This document shows positions 46,867-55,013 of a stretch of 64,000 nt of DNA, piece by piece. Origin of the DNA: CAVQBP01 sp963782475 (lineage in GTDB: Bacteria; Bacteroidota; Ignavibacteria; Ignavibacteriales; Ignavibacteriaceae). Every line of letters starts with the position of its first letter. Within the stretch, counting starts at the first letter, position 1. A model generated the notes under the pieces. That model did not search any database. It was not told the origin of the DNA and saw nothing but the letters and a program-made list of their open reading frames with translations. The position numbers and the translations under genes were made by a program. The DNA lies in contig CAWAJW010000003.1 of the NCBI GenBank assembly GCA_963782475.1, positions 62,001 through 126,000 on the forward strand, given 5' to 3'.

Positions 46867-47115
46867 ATGGATTTAGATGTGGATAATACAATCCAAATTA
46901 TAACTGCAGTTGTACAACTGTTCATGATTCCGTTAGAAGCATATATTGCAGTTATGGTGACACGTGCGCACAGAAAAGCTGCATTGACTGAATTTAAAAT
47001 TATTGCATTGGCTCATGCGATACAGAGCGATATCGCGAAAAACGGATTTACTGCAAGCTATGAGAAAAAGCCGAATGAGCTGTTAAGCGAATACGAGTTT
47101 GTTAACAAGAAATAA
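46867..47115 (+). CDS. Small membrane protein, phage lysis-region candidate
   Basis: 82 residues. One hydrophobic segment (IITAVVQLFMIPLEAYIAVMV, shown as two strands IITAVVQLF and PLEAYIAVMV) lies near the N-terminus, followed by a charged tail ending EYEFVNKK. No family recognised. Its position directly before a holin-like and a spanin-like gene suggests a place in a phage lysis module. Confidence 0.5.
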   Translation: MDLDVDNTIQIITAVVQLFMIPLEAYIAVMVTRAHRKAALTEFKIIALAHAIQSDIAKNGFTASYEKKPNELLSEYEFVNKK

Positions 47116-47188
47116 ATGAATGTTTGAATGTTTGAATGATTGAATGGATGAATGTTAAATGGATGAATGATTTGAATGGATGAATGAA
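47115..47188. repeat. Short tandem repeat of TGAATG units
   Basis: The stretch is built of TGAATG, TGAATGTT and GGATGAAT units (about a dozen TGAATG-like words). It follows the stop codon of the preceding small gene directly. Such arrays are prone to slippage; here it is non-coding and separates two lysis-region genes. Confidence 0.7.
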
Positions 47189-47237
47189 GTTTCCGCCGAC
47201 GGCGGGTAAAAGAATAAATCATAAATATGGAGTCATA

Positions 47238-47426
47238 ATGAAAAATCTGAAAGACACAGTCACTAACATTATTGCATTAGTTGTAGGTATAGGGACTTTA
47301 ACACAAACAGCATTAGGCAATATACCTCAAGATGCCGAAAGGTATGTATGGGCGGGTTCTGTAGTCATAACAATAATAGCATATTTGACCGGTAAAGGTC
47401 CTAATGGAAAAAAACTTACTCTTTAA
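47238..47426 (+). CDS. Holin-like small membrane protein
   Basis: 62 residues from the ATG at 47238, chosen over an earlier ATG at 47184 whose leader is repeat-derived. Two hydrophobic helices (IIALVVGIGTLTQTALG and YVWAGSVVITIIAYLTG) are separated by a short polar turn, and the C-terminus is basic (GPNGKKLTL). This is class II holin architecture. It overlaps the next gene by 23 bases, a compact arrangement typical of phage lysis cassettes. Confidence 0.55.
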   Translation: MKNLKDTVTNIIALVVGIGTLTQTALGNIPQDAERYVWAGSVVITIIAYLTGKGPNGKKLTL

Positions 47427-47883
47427 TATTCTCCTCTTTTCATTAGTCATGTGCTGCATCCAGATATTGGCCGGGTGCAGCACTCCGGCATTAATTATTC
47501 ACAGAACTGTTGTTAAACCGGCAGAGATAAAAGGTACAATAAAAGCTGAGAAAGAAGTAAGCATTATTAAGACTGATGAAATGGAAAAATTCGAAGTTTA
47601 TTACCAGGGAATGAAATTGAAGAAAAACAATAAAGATACTTCTGCAGTAATAAAATTCTTCCCGGACAGAAACGAATTCACTTATAGAATTATTCCGGAT
47701 ACTATAATTAAATGGGATACAATTAGAATTGATACCAATCCGATAATTATCAGAGGTGAAGAGGATTGGGAGAAAGGGATATGGATTGCGGGAACGCTGC
47801 TGATAAACCTGGTAGTTTATTTTGCGGGGAAAGAAATTAAGAAACGCAAACTACAAAATAAGAGGCTGGATGAACTCCCTTAG
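47404..47883 (+). CDS. Lipoprotein with C-terminal membrane helix, spanin-like
   Basis: 159 residues. The lipoprotein signal ends in ILAGC (Cys about 25). A periplasmic beta/charged segment with IKAEKEVSIIKTDEMEKFEV follows, and a single C-terminal helix (IWIAGTLLINLVVYFAG) is capped by a basic tail (KEIKKRKLQNKRL). A protein with both a lipid anchor and an inner-membrane helix could span the periplasm as unimolecular spanins do, although the topology is inferred. It follows the holin-like gene with overlap. Confidence 0.5.
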   Translation: MEKNLLFNILLFSLVMCCIQILAGCSTPALIIHRTVVKPAEIKGTIKAEKEVSIIKTDEMEKFEVYYQGMKLKKNNKDTSAVIKFFPDRNEFTYRIIPDTIIKWDTIRIDTNPIIIRGEEDWEKGIWIAGTLLINLVVYFAGKEIKKRKLQNKRLDELP

Positions 47884-48087
47884 TTAACTGTTTGCTAAGT
47901 GCTTATTCATCCAACCGATGAAAAATGCGAACTTTGTACTGATACTTTTAATTATATAAGTCATGTAACAATTTATTATTGGGAAGATAAGAGTCAATAT
48001 TATTTTTTCTTCGAAACATTTACTTACAGGAAAGATGTACGATAAAACACAAATTAAAGAGATTCTTATTTAATTTTAACTAGTATT

Positions 48088-48666
48088 ATGAACGAGCCAA
48101 GACTAAACGATATTCTTAAAATCCTAAAAATAAAAAATTACAAAATCTTTGATAACGGAATCCAATACAATCTCAATATCGGCGGCATAAGAACCAACGA
48201 CATGGATCCCAACCGTTTCAACGATTGGATTTACTGCTTCTACAAAGATGAATCCGGCGAACAGCAATTTCGCTGCTGGCCGGCTACAACAGATCCGGGA
48301 CTTTATTATTTGCGATATCCTTTGTATAAAAATGATACTGCTATTCTAGCTCCCGGTCAATATCTAGGCTGCTGGAAATTAGGGCTGCATAAAGGTAAAT
48401 ATAAAGCTCTTGTACAAACCAAGAATGTGAAAGTCTATAGAGATTCAAACAGAGATGAGATATATGATTATATTGAACCCTCAGCTGAATGGGGATTGTT
48501 CGCGATAAATATTCATAGGGCAAGTAAGTGGGGGATAGTGAATTATGTAAATAGGTTTTCGGCGGGGTGCCAGGTGTTTAAGGAGCCAGAGGATTTTATT
48601 CAATTTATTGGAATATGTGAAAAATCATTGAAATACTTTTCAAATAAATTTACTTACTTTGATTGA
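48088..48666 (+). CDS. L,D-transpeptidase-like (YkuD-type) protein, possible endolysin
   Basis: 192 residues without a signal peptide. The C-terminal region contains FAINIHRASKWG and, 16 residues after the His, RFSAGCQVF. That is the H...S-x-G-C spacing of the L,D-transpeptidase catalytic Cys motif. The N-terminal half has WIYCFYKDESGEQQFRCWPA and the segment YPLYKNDTAILAPGQYLGCW, seen in phage-encoded relatives. It sits after the holin- and spanin-like genes and would complete a lysis cassette by cutting or editing peptidoglycan. Catalysis as a hydrolase is unproven. Confidence 0.6.
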   Translation: MNEPRLNDILKILKIKNYKIFDNGIQYNLNIGGIRTNDMDPNRFNDWIYCFYKDESGEQQFRCWPATTDPGLYYLRYPLYKNDTAILAPGQYLGCWKLGLHKGKYKALVQTKNVKVYRDSNRDEIYDYIEPSAEWGLFAINIHRASKWGIVNYVNRFSAGCQVFKEPEDFIQFIGICEKSLKYFSNKFTYFD

Positions 48667-48968
48667 GGAAAGTGAAATTCAGCTTAAAATAATCTCTAAT
48701 TATCCTACCGGACACTATTAAATGCAAAAGAAAAATTTTACTTTTTTAAAGAATTTTATTGAAAGTTAACTTATTTCAACATAAGTTGAAATGGTCATCA
48801 AAAAAAGTGGTAACTATTCTTTTCTAATACTAATCTACGCATAAAAATTCCTGTGAACGATGATGTGTGACTGAGCGGGCGAAGCTGTATTAGTAGTTTA
48901 CTCAATCTTTAACATTTGTAAAACTCAAAAAGAAAATCATTTTTAAAAATAAATACTATACTAAAACA
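48667..48968. other. Intergenic region
   Basis: 302 AT-rich bases with no open frame. It contains a short GATGATGTGTGACTGAGCGGG stretch (shown in part) of higher GC content but no clear structure. The promoter of the GH88/105 gene should be near 48900-48960. Confidence 0.4.
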
Positions 48969-50105
48969 ATGAAACTTGTTATTATAATTGCTTCAATTCT
49001 TTTTATCCAGATTATTTTTTCCGCTACTGATGATCTATTAAAAAGCAGTAATTCAAATAAAACAGATCAATTAAATCATGTAATTGAAAAAAAAGAAGTC
49101 CTTAAGATTATGAAAACTGTTGCTGATTGGCAGTTGGCAAACCCATCCGGTACAGAAACATGGGAGTGGCAATATGGGGCTTTTTATGCAGGACTTATGA
49201 GTTTATATAAAACAGATCCGGAGCAAAAATATCTGACTGCTATGATTGAAATGGGAAATTCAAACGATTGGAAATTAAAACCTAATCCGTATATAGCCGA
49301 CAATTTTGCGATTGCACAGACTTATCTTGATTTATATAAAATTACCGGTGATTCTAATACGATTAAAATAACTCAATATCTTTCAGATATGCAGTTTTAT
49401 AGAACACCTGATACACCCGATGTAAGATGGAAGAATAATCCATACGCATATGACTGGTGGAGCTGGTGCGATGCCCTTTTTATGGCTCCTCCAGCTTTTG
49501 CCAGGATGAGTGAAATTAGTGGAGATAATAAATATATAAATGAAATGGACAGGCTGTGGAAGATTACATATGATTATTTATATGATAAAGATGAAGATTT
49601 ATTTTATAGGGATGACAGGTTTTTTGATGCACGTACAAAAAGTGGTAAAAAAGTATTCTGGTCAAGGGGAAATGGATGGGTTGTCGGAGGACTTGTTAGA
49701 GTTTTACAAGTTATGCCGAAGGATTTCCCTAGCAGGCCTTTTTATGAAACCGTATTTAAAGAAATGTGCATGCGGTTATTGGATCTGCAGTCTCCAGAAG
49801 GGTATTGGTACTCAAGCTTATTGGATAAGAATGAATTCAATGTAAAAGAAACCAGCGGAACAGGATTTTACTGCTATGGCTTTGCCTGGGGGATAAATAA
49901 TAATTTGTTGAGTAAAGAAAAATTTCTTCCTGCAGTTGAAAAAGCATGGGAAACTCTTACTGAAGCAGTAGAATCAACTGGCAAGCTGGATTATGTACAG
50001 CAAGTCGGCGAAGGACCTGACCGGATAAAGAAAGAAGATACTGAAACCTATGGAACCGGTGCTTTCTTATTAGCCGGAAGTGAAGTGTATAAATTAGTAA
50101 AATAA
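48969..50105 (+). CDS. GH88/GH105 unsaturated uronyl hydrolase, secreted
   Basis: 378 residues, signal peptide about 1-18. (Alpha/alpha)6-barrel motifs: WEWQYGAFYAGLMSLYK, NFAIAQTYLDLYKITGD, YDWWSWCDALFMAPPAFARM (Asp in WCDALFM is the usual catalytic residue) and FWSRGNGWVVGGLVRVL, followed by ETSGTGFYCYGFAWGINN. The family releases 4,5-unsaturated galacturonate or glucuronate from the ends made by lyases, as YteR/RhiN do for rhamnogalacturonan. It is the only saccharolytic gene outside the first 28 kb and would complete the lyase pathway encoded there. Confidence 0.9.
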   Translation: MKLVIIIASILFIQIIFSATDDLLKSSNSNKTDQLNHVIEKKEVLKIMKTVADWQLANPSGTETWEWQYGAFYAGLMSLYKTDPEQKYLTAMIEMGNSNDWKLKPNPYIADNFAIAQTYLDLYKITGDSNTIKITQYLSDMQFYRTPDTPDVRWKNNPYAYDWWSWCDALFMAPPAFARMSEISGDNKYINEMDRLWKITYDYLYDKDEDLFYRDDRFFDARTKSGKKVFWSRGNGWVVGGLVRVLQVMPKDFPSRPFYETVFKEMCMRLLDLQSPEGYWYSSLLDKNEFNVKETSGTGFYCYGFAWGINNNLLSKEKFLPAVEKAWETLTEAVESTGKLDYVQQVGEGPDRIKKEDTETYGTGAFLLAGSEVYKLVK

Positions 50106-50186
50106 AGAATTCAGATGTAGAATTAATTTTCAATTAATATTTAAAATTAAAACTGAGTACGACTTATTTGCAAGGTTTAGAAAATT

Positions 50187-50393
50187 ATGAATAGTATAAA
50201 ACAATTTTTTACCGGTTCAGTAATTGCGAGACTCATTACTTCATTATTATTATTTATAGCATTATCAAACAAGAAAATTGGATATTATAAGTTTTTGCGT
50301 TGGGTGGTCCTTGGAACAGCAATATATACTGCTTTTATTGCATTTAGCAAAAAGGAAGTTAGATACCCTAATTCTCTTTCCCCATCCTACTGA
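50187..50393 (+). CDS. Small membrane protein (DUF6804-like)
   Basis: 68 residues with two hydrophobic segments (IARLITSLLLFIALS and WVVLGTAIYTAFIAF) linked by NKKIGYYKFLR. The pattern resembles short two-helix membrane proteins of Bacteroidota. Its last codons (SLSPSY) overlap copy 1 of the recurrent gene-tail sequence on the other strand, so the original C-terminus may have been replaced. Confidence 0.5.
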   Translation: MNSIKQFFTGSVIARLITSLLLFIALSNKKIGYYKFLRWVVLGTAIYTAFIAFSKKEVRYPNSLSPSY

Positions 50394-50421
50394 TCTTCTC
50401 CTCCATCTCTTTTTCAGAGCT
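50368..50421 (-). repeat. Recurrent gene tail, copy 1
   Basis: The minus strand encodes SSEKEMEEKISRMGKEN and a stop. It is one of four copies (see 53619, 54689, 55575) of the same C-terminal tail. Only the tail remains here. Confidence 0.7.
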
Positions 50422-50633
50422 ATCAACTTAATTCTTAAAGATTTTTATTGCCTTTTTCCCCTAATCAATTTACATTAGATCCGATTATATTTAGAGCTAT
50501 GGGGAAAATTGGGGCAACTTCTCATCATCCCGGCCATTCTATTTATCCTCATCAGGATTTTACAAGTAAAAGTTAGATTAAGATTTGCATCATGTTTTGT
50601 GTTGATGGGAGTGATGTGGCGGAGCTGTGGATA

Positions 50634-50702
50634 TAAGCTCGGTGCGGAAAAACTGCACGCCGGGATCTGTGTGGGGGATGTTTGGTAACAGGCATTCCTA
50701 CC
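50634..50702 (+). ncRNA. Structured repeat 1, resembling group II intron domains V-VI
   Basis: AAGCTCGGTGCGG-AAAAA-CTGCACGCCGGGATC can form a domain-V-like hairpin with an AGC near its 5' side. GGATGTTTG-GTAA-CAGGCATTCC forms a nine-pair stem with a GNRA-type loop and one bulge, like domain VI. The segment lies 32 bases before a lipoprotein gene. No reverse transcriptase gene is near. Group II origin is likely but not proven. A second copy is at 51295-51361. Confidence 0.45.
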
Positions 50703-50733
50703 TCAATTACCGTAAAGAAATAAAAACAGTTTT

Positions 50734-51132
50734 ATGAAAAGAGATATTATATTATATAAAAGATATTTTGTTTTCTTTAACATTTTAATATTTATTAACC
50801 TAGTTTTTAATGGTTGTTATTCATTACAAGAAACTTCAATTGAAAATAATCAAACAATTAAAGTTTATAGAATTGAAACTTCAGATAATAAAATAATTGA
50901 TTTTCAAAATAATAAGTTAGGTTATGCATTATTATCAAATAATGAGATTGTCAGTTTTAAAATTGATGGAGAACAGGAAGTATATCCCATATCAACCATT
51001 AAAAAGTATTATACAGAAAAATTTGATGTAAATAAAACCGTATGGTTAATGATAGGAAGTGCAGCAGCTTTATGTGTATTATTTTTTACTATGATAATTA
51101 TTGGTATGGATGGTAGAGGCTTTGGAGGATAA
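50734..51132 (+). CDS. Predicted lipoprotein with C-terminal membrane helix
   Basis: 132 residues. The N-terminal signal ends in FNGC (Cys about 28). A beta-rich middle (IKVYRIETSDNKIIDF; SFKIDGEQEVYPISTIKKYY) and a C-terminal hydrophobic helix (WLMIGSAAALCVLFFTMIII) follow, with a Gly-rich end. The architecture matches the cassette lipoprotein at 38142-38579, including a I-S/N-x-I-x-K-Y segment before the helix. Function unknown. It is placed between two copies of a structured repeat. Confidence 0.6.
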   Translation: MKRDIILYKRYFVFFNILIFINLVFNGCYSLQETSIENNQTIKVYRIETSDNKIIDFQNNKLGYALLSNNEIVSFKIDGEQEVYPISTIKKYYTEKFDVNKTVWLMIGSAAALCVLFFTMIIIGMDGRGFGG

Positions 51133-51294
51133 TATTTTAAATAAAACTAGTATTAAGCAAATTATTAAAAACGGTATAACAAAGCATTTCACGCACTTAT
51201 ATAAAAAGTCAATATGTAAGGTAAAATTATTTTATTGTATTTTTATTTCCTAAAAAATAAAACCTACCCCATATAATAAACTTTTAAAAATAAC

Positions 51295-51361
51295 AAGCCT
51301 GGCGCGGAAAGACTGCACGCCGGGATCTGTGTGGGGATGTTTGGTAACAGGCATTCCTGCC
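51295..51361 (+). ncRNA. Structured repeat 2, resembling group II intron domains V-VI
   Basis: It is almost identical to 50634-50702 over 55 bases (CTGCACGCCGGGATCTGTGT, then GATGTTTGGTAACAGGCATT), with one base less in the G run. The stem differences (GGCGCGG for GGTGCGG, AAAGA for AAAAA loop) largely keep the fold. The 161 bases before it hold nothing else recognised. Confidence 0.45.
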
Positions 51362-51379
51362 ATAACGGTAATAAAAAAT

Positions 51380-51475
51380 ATGAAAGAATTAATTGAATCG
51401 ATTTTCATTATTTCATCAATCTTTTCCATTTATATATTGATAGGTAAAAATAATTTAACAGCTTCCTTCTTCTAA
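51380..51475 (+). CDS. Possible 31-residue membrane peptide
   Basis: ATG at 51380, 19 bases after structured repeat 2. The product MKELIESIFIISSIFSIYIL continues with IGKNNLTASFF and is one hydrophobic helix. It may be the broken start of a longer protein, since the region is frameshift-prone. Low confidence. Confidence 0.3.
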   Translation: MKELIESIFIISSIFSIYILIGKNNLTASFF

Positions 51476-51635
51476 TGAAACATTTTATCCTGTAAATATG
51501 GAATATTGAAGTATTTTCAAGCAGGATTCATCTATATATACTGTAAATTAGAAAATTTTCGAGTAGCAGAAATTTATCCTGCTAAAGTAAAAATCAACTA
51601 ATCATAACCATCGACTAAAAATAAGGAGTTATAAA

Positions 51636-53192
51636 ATGGGGTATAGAAATCTAATGCAATCATCAGGTTCATTTATAATAATTTTTATATTTGTTTGGAT
51701 TATATTATTTGATGAATCATTCGCGCAATGGCAGAAAATTCCCGATCTGGATTATACCATTGTCTACTGTATGTTAACAACAGGCGACAGTGTTATTTTT
51801 GTGGGAGGTGATAACGGTACACTTCTTAGATCACCCGATGACGGTACTACATGGACAAGTGTCATGGGGAATGGATTTTGGGCTGATACAGTTCTTTCTT
51901 TGGGACAGGGATTAGGATATATCTACGTAGGTGCAAATGGCGCAGGGAGTATATTTCGTTCTCTCGACCAAGGGCTTAGCTGGAATTCTGCAAATTCTGG
52001 CCTCCCTCCGGCAGCCCAGGTTAATGCTTTCACTTTTGCTGACGATTATTTATACACAGCAACGAGCTACGGTGTTTATAGTTCTGCAGACAGCGGCAAA
52101 TCTTGGAAAATTGATACGTTAGGATTGGGATTGAATCAATTATATCCTGGTGATGGTAACGGATTGTCTGGCATTACCTCTTTTGGTTCTAAACTTTATA
52201 CTATTAAATGGCAGGGGGGAAGTGTTTATTCGACATCTGCAGATTCAGTCTCTTGGAAGCAGATTTCTTCACAATATTTAAATACCGGTCTGGCTATTAC
52301 GGTAATCGATTCAAATATTTTTATTGCTACTCAAAAAGGTATTTATCTTTATGAAGGTGGTACAACATGGCTATTGAAAAACAACGGACTATTCATTAGC
52401 GATACAAACTGGATAGAATCGTGTATTTTTACAAGATCTAACTCTTCACTCTTCGCGAACATTTCAACCAGTTCAATTTATATAAAAGGAATTTACGTAA
52501 CTAATGATTTAGGTGAGAACTGGACAAAACTCGATGATAGTGTTTTTTCCGGGAATTCAGTAAATGCAATAGTTGCAAATAAAAAATATATTTTTGCTTC
52601 AACAGGAAATAGTAGTTGGCGAATGCAACTTTCAAAAGTCGTACCGGTAGAACTCACATCTTTTACAGCTCATGTGAATATTAATAAAATTACTTTGTCC
52701 TGGGAAACCTCAACTGAAGTAAATAATTATGGTTTCGAAATACAAAGAAGTAATGATAATAGTAACTTTGAATCAATTGGTTTTGTTAAAGGATTCGGAA
52801 CAACAACAGAACCTCATGCCTACTCTTATGTTGATAATATTAGTGGAAATTTATATTATCGTTTAAAGCAAGTAGATTATAACGGGATTTTCAGTTTTTC
52901 CGGTGTTGTAGAAGTTTCTAAACTTCCTGAAGCTTTCCAACTTGAACAAAATTACCCTAATCCATTCAACCCAACAACAAGAATTAAATTCATAATTCCT
53001 AAATTGTCCTTCGTAAATCTTACGGTTTATGACATATTGGGAAGGGAAGAAGCAACTCTTGTTAATGAAGAAAAACATCCGGGAAGTTATGAGGTTGATT
53101 TTGATGGTTCAGGGCTGTCAAGTGGAATGTATTTCTATGTTTTGAATATAGGAGATAAAAGATTAAGTAAGAAAATGTGTCTGCTCAAATAA
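51636..53192 (+). CDS. Secreted Asp-box beta-propeller protein with T9SS sorting domain
   Basis: 518 residues with a signal or membrane start (FIIIFIFVWIILF about 12-24). Asp-box repeats SPDDGTTW, SLDQGLSW, SADSGKSW, TSADSVSW and TNDLGENW indicate one propeller. A linker domain beginning VVPVELTSFTAHVNINKITL precedes the sorting domain (QLEQNYPNPFNPTTRIKF, YDILGREEATLVNE), and the end is KKMCLLK. It is a smaller relative of 40414-42888 with the same order of parts. It is surface-exposed and the ligand is unknown. An AAGGAG RBS lies just upstream of the ATG. Confidence 0.8.
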   Translation: MGYRNLMQSSGSFIIIFIFVWIILFDESFAQWQKIPDLDYTIVYCMLTTGDSVIFVGGDNGTLLRSPDDGTTWTSVMGNGFWADTVLSLGQGLGYIYVGANGAGSIFRSLDQGLSWNSANSGLPPAAQVNAFTFADDYLYTATSYGVYSSADSGKSWKIDTLGLGLNQLYPGDGNGLSGITSFGSKLYTIKWQGGSVYSTSADSVSWKQISSQYLNTGLAITVIDSNIFIATQKGIYLYEGGTTWLLKNNGLFISDTNWIESCIFTRSNSSLFANISTSSIYIKGIYVTNDLGENWTKLDDSVFSGNSVNAIVANKKYIFASTGNSSWRMQLSKVVPVELTSFTAHVNINKITLSWETSTEVNNYGFEIQRSNDNSNFESIGFVKGFGTTTEPHAYSYVDNISGNLYYRLKQVDYNGIFSFSGVVEVSKLPEAFQLEQNYPNPFNPTTRIKFIIPKLSFVNLTVYDILGREEATLVNEEKHPGSYEVDFDGSGLSSGMYFYVLNIGDKRLSKKMCLLK

Positions 53193-53323
53193 GGAAATAC
53201 CTAACTAAACATTTAATCAAATTCTTTAAAAACTTTCTGATTCCTTGTAAAATTAATTTTTCCATTATAAATTGAAATAATCATAAAAATAAGTTGGCAA
53301 CTGTTAAGCGGGGAGCAATCATA

Positions 53324-53580
53324 ATGAAAGACTTAGTTCCATTAATTATCTTTTTCTCTATCTTTTTTACAGCATAATTCTCCGGGTATTGGCTTCTAAA
53401 AATTTACTGGAAGAATATTCGGATGAACATTTAAATGTTATTTTCAATACGAAAGGATCGTGGTCATTGAACAAAAATATGTTTAATGAAAGAGGAAAAC
53501 GATATTATGTAACAAGTAATAGTTTTGGAATTTTGTGGGTGGGATATATTATTATTGTCATTGTATTCAACACTTTTTAA
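53324..53580 (+). pseudogene. Small two-helix membrane protein with a frameshift
   Basis: The ATG at 53324 gives MKDLVPLIIFFSIFFT and then a stop. The other frame continues SIILRVLASKNLLEEYSDEH and goes on to NTKGSWSLNKNMFNERGKRY, with a second helix (GILWVGYIIIVIVF) before the stop at 53580. One lost base near 53370 explains this and gives 85 residues. No family recognised. Confidence 0.55.
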
Positions 53581-53618
53581 TTATACTAATAAAAAAGAAA
53601 AAATTAAGTCCGGGTACC

Positions 53619-53675
53619 TTAATTCTCCCTCCCCATCCTCCTAATCTTCTCCTCCATCACTTCTTCTAGAACTTC
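53619..53675 (-). repeat. Recurrent gene tail, copy 2
   Basis: The minus strand encodes DEVLEEVMEEKIRRMGREN and a stop. It lies just downstream of the small membrane-protein gene, as copies 1 and 3 also lie downstream of membrane-protein genes. Confidence 0.7.
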
Positions 53676-53858
53676 ATCCAACTAATCAATACTTTATGTT
53701 TAAGAATCTATACTGCTTATTTTATATAGTTCAAACAGATTTTAAAGATTTTTATTGATAATAAAGGGTATTTACTATACTTTATGTATAATATTGATTT
53801 TATGTGATTTTCAATTATTGAATTATTTATTAGAAAGAATATAAAGGAAAATTAAGTT

Positions 53859-54050
53859 TTGAAAAATGAATCAATATTAAAAAGAGAATCACTGCCCGGC
53901 AGATGGATACCTGTTGGATTCTATATTGTTAATATCATTTCATTCGTAATTATTGTTCTTGCCAACGGTGAATGGTCTTTAATATTTTTATTATCATTAC
54001 CATTACCAGCACTAATATTATATTTAATATTTACAAAAAGAAGCAGGTAA
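53859..54050 (+). CDS. Small membrane protein coupled to the carotenoid-type gene
   Basis: 63 residues from a TTG start; an upstream ATG in frame is absent. Two hydrophobic helices (GFYIVNIISFVIIVLA and LIFLLSLPLPALILYLIF) and a basic end. Its TAA overlaps the ATG of the next gene (TAATG), so translation is coupled. Role unknown. Confidence 0.5.
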   Translation: MKNESILKRESLPGRWIPVGFYIVNIISFVIIVLANGEWSLIFLLSLPLPALILYLIFTKRSR

Positions 54051-54679
54051 TGAATCCAAATTTTACAATCCTTTTAATTGGTGCAATTATTTTTGCAATT
54101 GTGGTTATAATATACATTTGGTGGCGTTTTGGCAGAACTAATGCGATTTCATTCATAATAATAACCGGATTGTTTTCGGCAATCATGGATTTCATTTCTT
54201 GTTTTGTAGTGAAGAACTATGAATATCCGGGACAATCCCGCGTTTGGGTATTTAGTTTTATATTTTTTGGTTGGATTAGTATTTGCGCAAGCTGCCTTTT
54301 TCTGGCAGAGGGAATATTAGCGCGCCATGAACACGATATTACTACACAAAAGAAACTTTGGTGGCAAGCACCGTTATTAACCGGGATTATTGCAGTTATG
54401 TTGGATTTGTTTATTGATCCTATAGCAGTAAAAGCCGGTTACTGGGTTTGGTTAGTAAAAGGAACGGTTTATTATGATATTCCATTACTAAATTTTGTTG
54501 GTTGGTTTGTACTTATGTTTTTGTCATCATTAGGATGGATTCTAATCCTGCAAAAACAAAATTGGAGTAACCAGCGTAAAATTATAGCTTCCTTTTTAGC
54601 TTTAATTCCACTTATGTTTTTAAGTGTAATATTCTCACTAGTTCTTAATACGATGATTGAAATAGTGGGGTTACATTAA
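54050..54679 (+). CDS. Carotenoid biosynthesis protein-like (CruF/PF04240) membrane protein
   Basis: 209 residues from the ATG at 54050, chosen because it overlaps the preceding stop and starts MNPNFTILLIG. Seven hydrophobic segments. The diagnostic stretch is DLFIDPIAVKAGYWVWLVKG then YYDIPLLNFVGWF, as in carotenoid 1,2-hydratases of the CruF/bisanhydrobacterioruberin type. Family members add water to the psi end of carotenoids in the inner membrane. No other carotenoid gene is in the window, so the pathway is not supported by context. Confidence 0.7.
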   Translation: MNPNFTILLIGAIIFAIVVIIYIWWRFGRTNAISFIIITGLFSAIMDFISCFVVKNYEYPGQSRVWVFSFIFFGWISICASCLFLAEGILARHEHDITTQKKLWWQAPLLTGIIAVMLDLFIDPIAVKAGYWVWLVKGTVYYDIPLLNFVGWFVLMFLSSLGWILILQKQNWSNQRKIIASFLALIPLMFLSVIFSLVLNTMIEIVGLH

Positions 54680-54688
54680 TTCCCTAAA

Positions 54689-54743
54689 TCAATTCTCCTT
54701 CCCCATCCTCCTAATCTTTTCCTCCATCTCATTTTCAGTAGAT
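54689..54743 (-). repeat. Recurrent gene tail, copy 3
   Basis: The minus strand encodes STENEMEEKIRRMGKEN and a stop, 10 bases after the convergent carotenoid-type gene. Confidence 0.7.
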
Positions 54744-54786
54744 ATAGAATTGCATAGTTGCATAAAAATATGATGATTACAACTTC

Positions 54787-55013
54787 CTAATCAACCTCAC
54801 TACCATTCCCATCCTTTAAAGTAAATATTTCTTCAACAGGTACTTTAAAATAACGAGCAATTTTCAAAGCGATAACTGTGGAAGGAATAAATCTGCCCAC
54901 TTCAATTGTACTAATTGTTTTTCTCGATAAACCAATTTGGTTCGCCAGGTCACTCTGGCTCAAAGATGTTCAGCCCGAAACACACGTATCCGGTTTTCAA
55001 TCTTTTCACTCAT
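54787..55013 (-). pseudogene. Xre/Cro-type HTH regulator with a frameshift
   Basis: The ATG at 55013 gives MSEKIENRIRVFRAEH. After one missing base near 54968 the frame continues LSQSDLANQIGLSRKTISTI, then EVGRFIPSTVIALKIARYFK and VPVEEIFTL to a TAG at 54787, 75 residues. This is the compact YgzD-type HTH family, which usually controls an adjacent small membrane protein. Its start overlaps the stop of the preceding membrane-protein gene (ATGA). As read, the recognition helix is lost. Confidence 0.7.

Noticed and set aside
47115..47188. TGAATG array as a CRISPR or iteron origin
   Set aside because: The units are 6-8 bases without spacers, and no replication or cas gene is near; it is a simple slippage repeat.
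51170..51205. TATAACAAAGCATTTCACGC after the lipoprotein gene as another attC left half
   Set aside because: The R'' box (GTATAAC) breaks the RYYYAAC rule and no right half with GTTRRRY follows; similarity is limited to TAACAA.
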